DNA of 64,000 bases from Paenibacillus sp. JJ-100. Its GTDB lineage: Bacteria > Bacillota > Bacilli > Paenibacillales > Paenibacillaceae. The stretch spans positions 186,001 to 250,000 of the forward strand of contig NZ_CAOJCM010000003.1 of NCBI RefSeq assembly GCF_948329825.1. The letters are read 5' to 3'. A program made the position numbers and the translations under genes. Shown in pieces: positions 39,637 through 48,607 of the stretch. Numbering within the stretch: position 1 is the stretch's first letter; every line of letters starts with the position of its first letter. Under the pieces are notes generated by a model that worked only from the letters and a program-made list of their open reading frames with translations, ran no database searches and had not been told where the DNA came from.

Positions 39637-40080
39637 TTATTCTCTAAGTTCTTTCGTCATCAGCAGATGAGGGATGCCATCTTCCATGAATACGTCTGAA
39701 GCGGGAGCATAGCCGAGACGTTCATAGAAACCGGAGGCCTGTACCTGGGCGTGCAGTTTAGCTTTTTGCAGACCGTCCTGTGTAGCCATCTCTTCCAGTT
39801 TATTAATCAGCACACGTCCCAGCCCATGCTTACGGTAATCCAGCATTACACAGATCCGTTCAAGCTTGGCCACTTGCTCCACGACACGGAGTCTGGACGA
39901 AGCAGCAGGTACACCATCGACATATAGCAGTATGTGGCGTGCTTCTGTATCCAATGCATCAAATTGATCAAACTCATCGGATGCAGGAACGCCCTGCTCT
40001 TCAACAAAAATAGCTGTGCGAATCGCAAAGCAGGCATCAAGCAGCTCCTGGGTATTCGCTTCGACAATCGTTATATTCAT
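39637..40080 (-). CDS. GNAT family N-acetyltransferase (YjcF-like)
   Basis: A 147-residue GNAT. The N-terminal FAIRTAIFVEEQGVPASDEFD and ARHILLYVDGVPAASSRLR are typical of the YjcF/ElaA branch. The acetyl-CoA loop is RKHGLGRVLINKLEE, and ASGFYERLGYAPASDVFMEDGIPHLLM closes the fold. AAAGGAG precedes the ATG. The substrate is unknown. Confidence 0.9.
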   Translation of the reverse strand: MNITIVEANTQELLDACFAIRTAIFVEEQGVPASDEFDQFDALDTEARHILLYVDGVPAASSRLRVVEQVAKLERICVMLDYRKHGLGRVLINKLEEMATQDGLQKAKLHAQVQASGFYERLGYAPASDVFMEDGIPHLLMTKELRE

Positions 40081-40238
40081 GTATGATTCTCCTTTGCATA
40101 ATGGATGGAAGGAATATCGAAATGGAACCCGAAAGTGTTACACTAAACTAGTGTAGTTATATCATCGATTATGTTGCGAAGCAACCTAAGACAGAGACGG
40201 AGTTATACTCAGATTGATCAAAGTTCTACACAGAAAAC

Positions 40239-40295
40239 CGTGGATAACACAAGATATAGGAGTGAAAAGCCCAAAAACTATCCACATGTGGATAA
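40239..40295. repeat. Cluster of three DnaA-box-like 9-mers
   Basis: CGTGGATAA at 40239-40247 (8/9 to TGTGGATAA), CTATCCACA at 40278-40286 (8/9 to TTATCCACA) and TGTGGATAA at 40287-40295 (9/9). The last two form a head-to-head palindrome inside the terminator loop. Confidence 0.45.
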
Positions 40296-40312
40296 GTGTT
40301 TGGGCTTTTTTT
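40264..40312. terminator. Terminator of the YlmA-like ABC ATPase gene
   Basis: AAAAGCCCAAA pairs with TTTGGGCTTTT around an inner ATCCACATGTGGAT stem. The minus side ends in TTTTC and the plus side in seven T, so it works in both directions. Confidence 0.78.
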
Positions 40313-40352
40313 CGCATTCCGCTTCCCTTTGTTCCGTTCGGATGCACGTATT

Positions 40353-41138
40353 TTAACCTTTAGATGCTGCTGCTCGGACATATATCCGTTCACCATGCCG
40401 GTCGATCTCTACAGGAGCTTCGAAGAAATCACTTAACACATCTGATGTCATCAGATCAGCAGTGAATCCCCTTCTGAAAACCTCGCCGCGGCGTAGCAGA
40501 AGACTGTGTTGGAACACAGGGAGGATTTCTTCCGTATGATGAGTGACATAAATTAGCGAAGGTGTATCTGGGCGTGCGGTCAGTTCACTAATGCTATCCA
40601 GCAGACGTTCTCTGGAAAATAAATCGAGCCCATTACAAGGCTCATCCAGAATGAGCAGTTGCGGATTTGCCATCAGGGCACGGGCAATGAGGAGTTTCTG
40701 CTTCTCCCCTTGGGAGCAGGTGCGGTACTCGCGGTCCCACAGATGCTCGCAGCCGAGTGTCTGCATCCAGTGCCTGGCCTCCTCCAGATCTTCGCCAGCT
40801 AGTTTGTTATACAAACCAATTGTGGCATGTTTGCCGCTAATAACAACATATTGTGTGCGGTCAGACGCATATAACTTCTCCTGTAGGGAGGAGCTCACCC
40901 ATCCAATCGACTTCCGAAGCTCTCTCAGATCTACACTTCCGTATTCATGGCCAAGTACTGAGATGCTGCCTTCCGTCGGCCACAGGTAGCCGGTGATCAT
41001 ATTGAGGAGCGTTGTTTTGCCTGAGCCGTTGAGGCCGAGCAACGCCCAGTGTTCGCCTTTGTTGACACGCCAACTGACATCGTGCAGCAGAGTGAGTGCT
41101 TCTCTTTTCCAAGTGACATGCTGTATATCAATGATCAT
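40353..41138 (-). CDS. ABC transporter ATP-binding protein (YlmA-like)
   Basis: A 261-residue ABC ATPase. Walker A is GLNGSGKTT (about residues 35-43), the Q-loop is near VSSSLQEK, the signature is CSQGEKQKLLIARAL, Walker B is LLILDEP, and the H-loop is VTHHTEE. There is no membrane partner next to it. The whole protein resembles B. subtilis YlmA and the ModF-like stand-alone ATPases. The cargo, if any, is unknown. AGGAATAGGT precedes the ATG. Confidence 0.9.
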   Translation of the reverse strand: MIIDIQHVTWKREALTLLHDVSWRVNKGEHWALLGLNGSGKTTLLNMITGYLWPTEGSISVLGHEYGSVDLRELRKSIGWVSSSLQEKLYASDRTQYVVISGKHATIGLYNKLAGEDLEEARHWMQTLGCEHLWDREYRTCSQGEKQKLLIARALMANPQLLILDEPCNGLDLFSRERLLDSISELTARPDTPSLIYVTHHTEEILPVFQHSLLLRRGEVFRRGFTADLMTSDVLSDFFEAPVEIDRHGERIYVRAAASKG

Positions 41139-41362
41139 TGACCTATTCCTACTTTCTGTTAAATATCGCTCGTTCTGATCCTGATCTTATTGTATTGCCT
41201 GCTGTGGAAGTTTCAATAGCTTGTCAGGCTGTGGCGGGTTGATCATTGCGCAAAAATTCTTTCTCCCCCAATTTCAGTTTTTTGCCAATTTCATTATTGC
41301 TAAATGAGGAGGACTCTGCTAAGATGGGTAAAAGTTTATGTAAGCGTATACATTTAATAAAA

Positions 41363-41380
41363 AATTACAACGTTGTAATT
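41363..41380 (+). promoter_or_regulatory. LacI-type operator 1
   Basis: AATTACAACGTTGTAATT is a perfect 18-bp palindrome, extended by AAA on the left and TTT on the right to 24 bp. The central CG is typical of LacI-family sites. Confidence 0.75.
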
Positions 41381-41512
41381 TTTGTGAATAGCCAGCTTCA
41401 TAAGTACATCTGCATATTATATGCTTGTTTATCAAAGTGAATCCTTGATTTTAATTCTATTTCTGAAGTGCATGTACGTTGAACGAAGAGATAGATTCTA
41501 TTTTTAAACAAA

Positions 41513-41530
41513 AATTCAAACGTTGTAATT
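41513..41530 (+). promoter_or_regulatory. LacI-type operator 2
   Basis: AATTCAAACGTTGTAATT shares 16 of 18 bases with operator 1. It lies 150 bases downstream of it and 24 bases before the TTG start, so a bound repressor could block elongation or loop the DNA. Confidence 0.7.
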
Positions 41531-41554
41531 ATGAGGCGAAGGGGAGTGTTTACG

Positions 41555-42472
41555 TTGAAAAAACGCATGACCACGCTGTTCAACCTGATCCGGCGGGATA
41601 AGTATTTGTTGCTGATGTTCTCGCCCATTTTTGTGTATTACGTGATCTTTATGTATCTGCCGATGCCTGGTGTGCTGCTTGCATTCCGCAATTTTATGCC
41701 TGGGCAGGGTATGTTTAGCGGAGAGTGGGTGGGCCTGCGCTGGTTTGAGCAGTTTGTGAACTCGATTTACTTCTGGCGTCTGCTTCGCAACACCTTTTTG
41801 CTGGCCTTTTTGCCGCTGCTATTCGGTTTCTCTATCCCCATTTTGTTCGCCGTCTGCATTGTGGAGATCAAGAACCGGACGTTCAAACGCTTCGCTCAAA
41901 CGGTAACTTATCTCCCTCACTTTATCTCCACCGTTGTGGTGGCTGGCATGATTATCAACTTTCTGTCACCTACAGACGGTATTGTGAACACCCTCATCGC
42001 AAGTCTCGGTATGGAAAAAATAAACTTCATGATGGACGCCGGCTGGTTCCGCACCATCTTCACCAGTTCTGACATCTGGCAGAGCTTTGGCTTCAGCTCC
42101 ATTATCTACATCGCTGCCATTATGGGCATTGATCCCGAAATGTACGACTCTGGAAAAATCGATGGCGTGAACAAATTTCAAGAGCTGTGGCATCTGACAC
42201 TTCCTAGCATTAAACCAACCATTGTGATTCTGTTGCTTCTGTCGCTTGGCGGCATTATGAGTGTAGGCTTCGAGAAAGTATATCTGCTCTATAACGGCGC
42301 TACGTATGAAACGGCGGACGTGCTGTCCACTTACGTATACCGAATGGGGATCGAAGGCCAGAACTATGGCTTTGCAACGGCTGTCGGCCTGTTCAACTCC
42401 ATCATCACATTTGTGCTTGTGTTTGCAGCCAATTCCATGACCCGCCGCCTGACCAAAATGTCACTCTGGTAA
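41555..42472 (+). CDS. Sugar ABC transporter permease, LplB-like
   Basis: A 305-residue inner-membrane permease with six segments. The EAA loop is seen in KIDGVNKFQELWHLTLPSIKPTI. The N-terminal DKYLLLMFSPIFVYYVIFMYLPM is characteristic of the LplB/YtcP/YesP group that imports oligosaccharides from plant polysaccharides in Bacillales. The TTG at 41555 is preferred because GAAGGGGAG lies 8 bases before it. ATG 41531 is in frame but abuts the operator and has no site. Confidence 0.93.
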   Translation: MKKRMTTLFNLIRRDKYLLLMFSPIFVYYVIFMYLPMPGVLLAFRNFMPGQGMFSGEWVGLRWFEQFVNSIYFWRLLRNTFLLAFLPLLFGFSIPILFAVCIVEIKNRTFKRFAQTVTYLPHFISTVVVAGMIINFLSPTDGIVNTLIASLGMEKINFMMDAGWFRTIFTSSDIWQSFGFSSIIYIAAIMGIDPEMYDSGKIDGVNKFQELWHLTLPSIKPTIVILLLLSLGGIMSVGFEKVYLLYNGATYETADVLSTYVYRMGIEGQNYGFATAVGLFNSIITFVLVFAANSMTRRLTKMSLW

Positions 42473-42500
42473 AACCACACTGAATCAAAGGAGAGCCTGT

Positions 42501-43382
42501 ATGCAAAAATCGAGAAGTGACCGATTGTTCTATGTATTTGTCTACCTGCTGACCATTGTGGCCGTGGTTGTCACCCTGTATCCGTTCCTGTATGTGGTTA
42601 GCATTTCCTTCAGCTCGGTGGATGCCATCGACAAGCAAAAAGTTGTGCTCTGGCCTGTCGGTTTCACACTTTCAGGCTACCAGATGGTGCTGCAGTATAA
42701 GGAGCTGTGGGTTTCGTTCTATAACACCGTCTGGTATACGGTGGTGGGCACGCTCCTGAACATTGTGGCTACCTGCCTCGCAGCCTTTCCTTTGTCGAGA
42801 CAGCAGTTTTTCTTGCGGCGCAAGCTGAACTTTTTTATCGCCTTTACGATGTATTTCTCGGGTGGGCTTATCCCGGTGTACATGATGATTACATCGCTTG
42901 GACTATATAATACCCGCTGGGTTATGGTACTGCCTGTGCTGGTGATTACGTTCAACGTTATGATCTGCCGCTCTGCTTTCGAAGGTATTCCGAATGAAAT
43001 ATTTGAGAGCGCAAGCATCGACGGTGCGAATGAGTTAACGATGCTGTACCGTCTCGCTGTTCCGATCATCAAGCCTACGCTGGCTGTACTGACGCTGTAC
43101 TATGCGGTGTTCCACTGGAACAACTTCTTCTCGGCCCTGCTGTATCTAGGAAAACAGGATATGCAGCCTCTTCAGATGTTCCTGCGAAGGGTACTGATTA
43201 TGGCTTCGCCAGAGGTTATGCAGAAGATGGGTGGTACGATGACATCTGGTGCACTGGCGGTATCGACTTTGCAGGTTCGTTATGTATCTATCGTAGTCAG
43301 CATTCTGCCGATTGTGATGATCTACCCGTTTATCCAACGGTACTTCGTTAAGGGGATCACCCTCGGAGCCGTGAAAGGATAG
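42501..43382 (+). CDS. Carbohydrate ABC transporter permease, LplC/YtcP-like
   Basis: A 293-residue permease with six membrane segments, partner of the preceding LplB-like protein. The EAA loop is FESASIDGANELTMLYRLAVPIIKPTLAVL. The C-terminus RYFVKGITLGAVKG is the typical ending of this family. AAAGGAGAG precedes the ATG, 28 bases after the first permease gene. Confidence 0.94.
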   Translation: MQKSRSDRLFYVFVYLLTIVAVVVTLYPFLYVVSISFSSVDAIDKQKVVLWPVGFTLSGYQMVLQYKELWVSFYNTVWYTVVGTLLNIVATCLAAFPLSRQQFFLRRKLNFFIAFTMYFSGGLIPVYMMITSLGLYNTRWVMVLPVLVITFNVMICRSAFEGIPNEIFESASIDGANELTMLYRLAVPIIKPTLAVLTLYYAVFHWNNFFSALLYLGKQDMQPLQMFLRRVLIMASPEVMQKMGGTMTSGALAVSTLQVRYVSIVVSILPIVMIYPFIQRYFVKGITLGAVKG

Positions 43383-43459
43383 ATTTTGTTACCCCAAGCA
43401 GCATCGTCAATAAGAAAGGGAGCAGGTGTTTTCAGGGAGATGAAGCTTGCTGCAGAGGG

Positions 43460-43484
43460 TTCAAGGGTTTTCAAGGGAGTTCAA
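43460..43484 (+). repeat. Short 10-base-period repeat
   Basis: TTCAAGGG at 43460 and 43470 and TTCAA at 43480 repeat with an exact 10-base period, one helical turn, in the gap before the binding-protein gene. Confidence 0.4.
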
Positions 43485-43513
43485 TATGGTTCCATACCAA
43501 GGAGGAATGAAGG

Positions 43514-45109
43514 ATGAGATTTAAAGGGGCAGGAAGAAAAAGTGTAATGGCGGCATTACTTGCACTGAGCTTGGCGGGATGCAGCAGCGGAACGGGAGCA
43601 GGCACGGATGCGGGTAATGCACCGGCCAGTTCAGAGCCGGCATTCAATTATACGGGTGCAGGACCTGTAACAGATCAGCCAGATGCGAAGCTGTCCATTC
43701 TTGGAACCAACGCATGGACAACGAACGTCGACTTGTCTACCGCAGCCATTGTGAAGAAAATCGAGAGCAATGCAGGTGTTGCAGTGGATTGGGATCTGAT
43801 CCCGCCGCAGAACTACGCGGATGCCGTGAATCCAAGACTTGCTGCGGGTACAGGACTGCCGGATATTGTCTACCTGCCGGATCAGGATCAATTGATGAAA
43901 TACATTAACAGTGGTTTGTTCATTCCTATTAATGATCTTGTGGACAAATATGGGGTTAATCTGAAAAAAATATATGAAAAGTCGCCTTCCGTTAAAGCCA
44001 GTTTAACGGCACCAGATGGTAAAATGTATTATATCCCGCAGCAGACGCTGACGCGGAATTACATGCCTGTATTTATGGTGAATGAGCGCTGGTTGAAAAA
44101 GCTGGGCTTAAACGAGCCGACCACGCTCGATGAGTTCACGGCGATGCTACGCAAATTCAAAACTGAAGACCCGAACGGCAACGGCAAAGCGGATGAAATT
44201 CCGTTGTCGATGGAAGCCAAGTTTGTACCGATGGCCTTTGGTCCGGCCTTTGGGCTTGATCTGTCCAACCAGTTCTATGCAGATGATCAAGGCAAAGTGC
44301 ACTTCAGCTATTATGAGCCAGCCTACAAGGAATATTTGACGTATCTGAACGGACTGTATAAGGAGGGGCTGCTTGGGGTCGATTATGCCAGCACAACGAG
44401 TGACCAGGTAACTTCGCGTATATCGCAGGATGTAACGGGAGCCACCTTTAATTTCAGCTGGTATATGTCGATGGTCTACAGCCCGCTGTTCAAGGATTAC
44501 AAGCCGGAAGAGCCTATCTTCAAGGGTATATTGCCATTGAAGGGACCGCATGGCGATCAATTCTACATCGGACGTACACCGGTTAGCGGCATCTTCGGCA
44601 TTACGAAGGATAGCAAAAATCCGGAGCTCGCCTTCCGCTTTCTGGATTATGCGGTAAGTGAAGAAGCACAGACGTATTACACATGGGGTATCAAGGACGA
44701 TACGTATACGGAAGAGAATGGCGTGAAGACATTCACAGATAAAGGTAAGGACAATGAATATATTCAGAAGCTCGGCATTGGTCCGGTCAATCTGCCTAAC
44801 ATCCAGTCTACCGATTCGGCTGATTCCGTCGTAGCCCCTTGGCATGCGAAGCTAGACAAAGAACTAGAGAAGTATGTGCGTGAGCCGTTCCCGGTTGTCT
44901 ATGCTTTGCCAGATGAAGCGAGTGTAGAGTCGATGTCCATGCCAGACATCACAACCTATGTGGAAGAGATGAATTTCAAATTTATTAGCGGTGACGCAAG
45001 CCTGGATCAGTTCGATAGTTACATTGAGACACTCAAAAAAATGAATGTTGAACAAGTCATTGCTGGCAGACAGGCACAATATGATCGTTACAAAGCAGCA
45101 CAGAAATAG
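43514..45109 (+). CDS. Extracellular solute-binding lipoprotein, LplA-like
   Basis: A 531-residue binding protein of the large (about 500-570 residue) LplA/YtcQ class. The lipobox is SLAGC with Cys23, followed by a Gly/Ser/Ala-rich linker. DPNGNGKADEIPL resembles the calcium-binding loop of this class. It should deliver uronic oligosaccharides to the two permeases. No ATPase gene is present; such systems usually share a general MsmX-type ATPase encoded elsewhere. GGAGGAATGAAGG precedes the ATG. Confidence 0.93.
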   Translation: MRFKGAGRKSVMAALLALSLAGCSSGTGAGTDAGNAPASSEPAFNYTGAGPVTDQPDAKLSILGTNAWTTNVDLSTAAIVKKIESNAGVAVDWDLIPPQNYADAVNPRLAAGTGLPDIVYLPDQDQLMKYINSGLFIPINDLVDKYGVNLKKIYEKSPSVKASLTAPDGKMYYIPQQTLTRNYMPVFMVNERWLKKLGLNEPTTLDEFTAMLRKFKTEDPNGNGKADEIPLSMEAKFVPMAFGPAFGLDLSNQFYADDQGKVHFSYYEPAYKEYLTYLNGLYKEGLLGVDYASTTSDQVTSRISQDVTGATFNFSWYMSMVYSPLFKDYKPEEPIFKGILPLKGPHGDQFYIGRTPVSGIFGITKDSKNPELAFRFLDYAVSEEAQTYYTWGIKDDTYTEENGVKTFTDKGKDNEYIQKLGIGPVNLPNIQSTDSADSVVAPWHAKLDKELEKYVREPFPVVYALPDEASVESMSMPDITTYVEEMNFKFISGDASLDQFDSYIETLKKMNVEQVIAGRQAQYDRYKAAQK

Positions 45110-45149
45110 GGAAAAGCTTGGGCAGGCATATGAGAGGTGTTGATTGATT

Positions 45150-46118
45150 TTGATTACCATTAAAGATATAGCCAAACTGGCGGGAGTGAGCTACAGCACG
45201 GTATCGAAGGCGCTGAATGATGATCCCCGGATTAAACCGGCGACCAAACAGAAGGTGCTCGCGGTAGCGGAGAAACACCAATACCGGAAAAACATGCTGG
45301 CCCGGCAGCTCTCCACCGGCAGAAGTAATATCATCGGGTTTGTGCTCGATGAACTCAGCAACCCGCTCTTCTCCAACATATCGGGCAGTCTTCATACCGA
45401 ACTGAAGAAGCGGGGATATCAGATGATTCTGGTTGTGGCCGACGACGGGGTGGATGTATTCAGCCAGCTACGTGTGGACGGCTGTATTCTGTGGGATTAT
45501 GCCCTGGACAATCGGGACGTGTTTTGGAAAAAGTTCGCGACCCTTAACATGCCTTGCTTTGTCCTTGGTACAGATGAAGCACCGAACTCTCCTTACATCA
45601 AGATTGATCGTAAGGAGGGACTCTTCAAAGCGGTGGAGCATCTGAAATCCCTCGGGCATAGCCGGATTGGATTCATCGGTAACTCACAGCATGTGAAGCT
45701 GGAAGGGTACAGGGAAGCCCTGCAGCGAACGGGTCTTACTTTTAACGAGAGCCATGTGCTGCCAGCGCATTCTTCCTGGGAAGATGGATATTTTTCCATC
45801 CGAAATTATAATTTCGGCCCGGATTCTCCTACTGCATTTATCGGTCTGAACAACCTTGTGACGCGAGGGGCACTCCGCGCACTGCTTGAGGCGGGGTATA
45901 GTGTGCCGCGCGATATCTCCATGATCGGTTACGACGATCTGCCCGATATGCAATATGCAGAGGTTGCTCTGACAACGATCGGTCCGCCACTTGATGAACT
46001 GGCTGTCCAGGCGGCAGAGCTGATCGTATCTCTGATCCGCGACGAGCAGGTTGAGGTTCCCGTTGTCATTCAGCCGAGGCTGAGCCTGCGCAATTCAACG
46101 GCAGTGTGCCGACACTAA
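45150..46118 (+). CDS. LacI-family transcriptional regulator of the pectin-fragment operon
   Basis: A 322-residue LacI-type repressor. The N-terminal helix-turn-helix is TIKDIAKLAGVSYSTVSKALND, the hinge lies near LARQLSTGRS, and a periplasmic-binding-protein-like sensor domain follows (about residues 60-320) with GFIGNSQHVKLEGYREAL and MIGYDDLPD. It is encoded between the binding-protein and hydrolase genes. Autoregulation through the two upstream palindromes is the simplest model. TTG at 45150 sits 10 bases after GAGAGGTG; TTG at 45144 is an alternative two codons longer. Confidence 0.92.
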   Translation: MITIKDIAKLAGVSYSTVSKALNDDPRIKPATKQKVLAVAEKHQYRKNMLARQLSTGRSNIIGFVLDELSNPLFSNISGSLHTELKKRGYQMILVVADDGVDVFSQLRVDGCILWDYALDNRDVFWKKFATLNMPCFVLGTDEAPNSPYIKIDRKEGLFKAVEHLKSLGHSRIGFIGNSQHVKLEGYREALQRTGLTFNESHVLPAHSSWEDGYFSIRNYNFGPDSPTAFIGLNNLVTRGALRALLEAGYSVPRDISMIGYDDLPDMQYAEVALTTIGPPLDELAVQAAELIVSLIRDEQVEVPVVIQPRLSLRNSTAVCRH

Positions 46119-46198
46119 GGTTGGCACATCAGGTCAACCTAACAAGACGATTCGTGTGTTTGCTTTACAAACGGAATAACATTACAGGAGGTGCCGTG

Positions 46199-47311
46199 AT
46201 GCAGGTGCAGACGCAGTTATCCTGGTCAGAGCGAATTGCAGCTACGATCATGCAGCAATGTAACGATGATGGGTTCCATGCGTTCCCTTCGGGACGATGG
46301 GCGTATGTGGAAGGTATGACGTTGATGGCGATGGCGCGCACGGGAGAATTATATAACAAGCCGGAGTATATTGATTTCATGAAAAGACATATGGACCTCT
46401 ACGTGCAGCCGGATGGTTCCATCCGTACTTACTCTCTCGAAGAATATAATCTCGATCAGATTAATCAGGGGAAGAACCTGTTCGCGTTACTGGAAGGTAC
46501 GGAGGATAATCGTTATGCCGAAGCAGCCCATCTTCTTGCCGCGCAACTTGCAGGTCAGCCTCGAACGTCGGAAGGTGGATTCTGGCACAAAAAAATCTAT
46601 CCGTTCCAGATGTGGCTGGATGGGCTGTATATGTCTTCCCCTTTCCTCGCGCAATATGCAAAGACACTCCAGTATCCAGAGCTATGGGATGAAGTGGCTC
46701 ATCAGATTTTGCTGATTGAACAAAAGACACGTGATCCGCGCACCGGATTGCTGTATCACGGCTGGGATGAATCCAGGGAGCAGGTCTGGGCCGATTCGCT
46801 GACTGGCTGTTCGCCGCACTTCTGGAGTCGGGCGATGGGCTGGTATGCTATGGCTATTGTCGACAGTGTAGAGCATTTCCCGCTGAACCATCCAAAGAGG
46901 GGCACGATCATTGGCATCTTCGAGCGTATGTGTAACGCATTAGTTCGGGTGCAGGAGCAGGACAGCGGATTGTGGTTCCAAGTTCTGGATCAGGGCTTCC
47001 GCCAAGGGAACTATCTCGAAGCCTCGGGCTCAAGTATGTTTGTATATGCGCTTGCCAAAGGGGTGCGTCTGCGTTATTTGGAGCCGCATTTCAGAGCAGC
47101 AGCCGAGAAGGGCTGGCAGGGTCTTACTTCCAGATTAGTGGAAAACACGGCTGATGGTGTGCGGTTAAATGGGATATGTCACGGTGCAGGGCTGAGTTTG
47201 GATCGAGATGGCTCCTACAGCTACTATGTGAGCGAAGCTGTTGTAAGCGATTCCTTTATGGGGGTAGCTCCGCTGCTACTGGCTGCACTCGAAATGGAGC
47301 GATTGCCATGA
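46199..47311 (+). CDS. Glycoside hydrolase family 105, unsaturated rhamnogalacturonyl hydrolase (YteR/YesR-like)
   Basis: A 370-residue alpha/alpha-barrel hydrolase. It hydrates the double bond of delta-4,5-unsaturated uronic acids at the non-reducing end of lyase products, freeing the sugar. MWLDGLYM holds Asp141, which corresponds to the catalytic Asp143 of YteR. The FWSRAMGWYAMAIVD and GSSMFVYALAKG segments are typical. No signal peptide, so it works in the cytoplasm on imported oligomers. AGGAGGTG lies 5 bases before the ATG. Its stop overlaps the next start. Confidence 0.94.
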   Translation: MQVQTQLSWSERIAATIMQQCNDDGFHAFPSGRWAYVEGMTLMAMARTGELYNKPEYIDFMKRHMDLYVQPDGSIRTYSLEEYNLDQINQGKNLFALLEGTEDNRYAEAAHLLAAQLAGQPRTSEGGFWHKKIYPFQMWLDGLYMSSPFLAQYAKTLQYPELWDEVAHQILLIEQKTRDPRTGLLYHGWDESREQVWADSLTGCSPHFWSRAMGWYAMAIVDSVEHFPLNHPKRGTIIGIFERMCNALVRVQEQDSGLWFQVLDQGFRQGNYLEASGSSMFVYALAKGVRLRYLEPHFRAAAEKGWQGLTSRLVENTADGVRLNGICHGAGLSLDRDGSYSYYVSEAVVSDSFMGVAPLLLAALEMERLP

Positions 47312-48393
47312 CGGATCAGCATTTGGCAGAGGAAGGCGTGGCGGCGCAGGCTGCATTGGGGTCATCTGGCTCGGACGCTTATATCACCGTTGCTGCTGAT
47401 GGGTCTGGAGATTATGCAAGCATCCAGGCTGCGATTGATGCGTTGCCGGACCAAGCCACGGGTCACGGTGATGGCAACGGTAGCCTTCTTCCGATTCGAG
47501 TGAAGGCAGGTGTGTATTATGAGAAGCTGCACATGGAGAAGCCAGGCATTCATTTGATTGGTGAGGGGGCTGAGCAGACGATCATCACCTATGATGATCA
47601 TGCACTCAAGCGATTCCCGAACGGCTCGCAGTATCATACGTTCCATTCCTATACGGCGTTTATTGGTGCTGATGATTTTACGGCAGAAGGGATATCCTTT
47701 GTGAATTCAGCTGGACCGGGTAAGGAGGTCGGGCAGGCGCTTGCCGTTTACGTGGACGGGGACCGTGCTGTGTTTCGCAGATGCCGTTTTATCGGCCATC
47801 AGGATACGATTTTTACTGGACCGCTGCCGGAACAGCCTCTGGACCGCAGTTATTTCGGCGGACCTCGTGACGGTGCGGAGCGCCGGAAGTTAAGACAGTA
47901 CTTCGAGAATTGTTATATCGAAGGGGATATCGATTTTATTTTTGGCTCTGCGACGGTTGTATTCAAGGGGTGTGAGATTTTTACGAAGAGCCGCCTGACT
48001 GAAGGGGAGGTTGCAGAAGGACAAGTGAATGGCTGGATTACGGCAGCATCTACACCAGAAGATGTCCGTTACGGTTACGTATTTGTTGATTGCGATCTGA
48101 CCAGCAATGCGCCTCCGCAATCGGTGTATCTCGGCAGACCATGGCGTAATTATGCCAAAGTCTGTTTCCTGAACTGCTGGCTCGGTGCGCATGTGAAACA
48201 AGAGGGCTGGCATAATTGGGGCAAGACCGAAGCGGAAGTGACGGTTCTTTATGCGGAATATAATAGTGCTGGGCCTGGAGCCGGAAGTGCGGATATGCGT
48301 GTACCTTGGTCTAACATACTGACAGAGGAAGAGGCGGCTGAGTATGCGTTGCCTCGCATTCTGTCCGGGGAGGATGGCTGGAAGCCCTTCTAA
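47308..48393 (+). CDS. Pectin methylesterase, CE8 family, no signal peptide
   Basis: A 361-residue right-handed beta-helix esterase that removes methyl groups from galacturonate chains. Catalytic residues are Asp166 in GHQDTIFTG and Asp209 in GDIDFIFGSA, with the Arg of LGRPWR and the oxyanion Gln in GQALAVY. The N-terminus starts MTDQHLAEEG and lacks a signal peptide, so the enzyme probably acts inside the cell on imported methylated fragments. The ATG overlaps the hydrolase stop as ATGA. It is the last gene of the operon. Confidence 0.94.
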   Translation: MTDQHLAEEGVAAQAALGSSGSDAYITVAADGSGDYASIQAAIDALPDQATGHGDGNGSLLPIRVKAGVYYEKLHMEKPGIHLIGEGAEQTIITYDDHALKRFPNGSQYHTFHSYTAFIGADDFTAEGISFVNSAGPGKEVGQALAVYVDGDRAVFRRCRFIGHQDTIFTGPLPEQPLDRSYFGGPRDGAERRKLRQYFENCYIEGDIDFIFGSATVVFKGCEIFTKSRLTEGEVAEGQVNGWITAASTPEDVRYGYVFVDCDLTSNAPPQSVYLGRPWRNYAKVCFLNCWLGAHVKQEGWHNWGKTEAEVTVLYAEYNSAGPGAGSADMRVPWSNILTEEEAAEYALPRILSGEDGWKPF

Positions 48394-48445
48394 TTCAGTG
48401 CTAGGGTGTACTTTCTCTGGCTGTTGTTCCAAAAAGAAAGGCAGA

Positions 48446-48483
48446 GACTGTGTTTAAATTCGATCAGAAATTCAAACACAGTC
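48446..48483 (+). terminator. Weak terminator after the pectin operon
   Basis: GACTGTGTTT pairs with AAACACAGTC, with an inner AATT/AATT match. The following ATTTCCTGTTTC is only partly T-rich. Confidence 0.5.
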
Positions 48484-48535
48484 ATTTCCTGTTTCATTGG
48501 ATATCATCTCAAATAGGATATATACCGATAAAACA

Positions 48536-48574
48536 GAAAAAACAAAGCCGAAGGATGAACAATCGACTTTGTTT
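48536..48574 (-). terminator. Terminator of the aldo/keto reductase gene on the minus strand
   Basis: On the minus strand AACAAAGTCGA pairs with TTCGGCTTTGTT (one G-U) and runs into TTTTCTG. Confidence 0.75.
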
Positions 48575-48607
48575 GATAGGTTAGTGATATTAGTTTATAC
48601 AATCGAA

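Larger units (their letters stand above)
41139..41554 (+). other. Control region of the pectin-fragment operon
   Basis: About 400 AT-rich bases without a gene. It holds two related palindromes (41363 and 41513) that look like LacI-family operators. The -10 and -35 elements are not clear by eye. TTGAAC at about 41479 is one candidate -35. GAAGGGGAG at 41538-41546 is the ribosome binding site of the first permease gene. Confidence 0.5.

Noticed and set aside
44147..44845. 232-codon minus-strand frame in the LplA-like gene
   Set aside because: It is antisense to a well-supported binding-protein gene with no translation signals.
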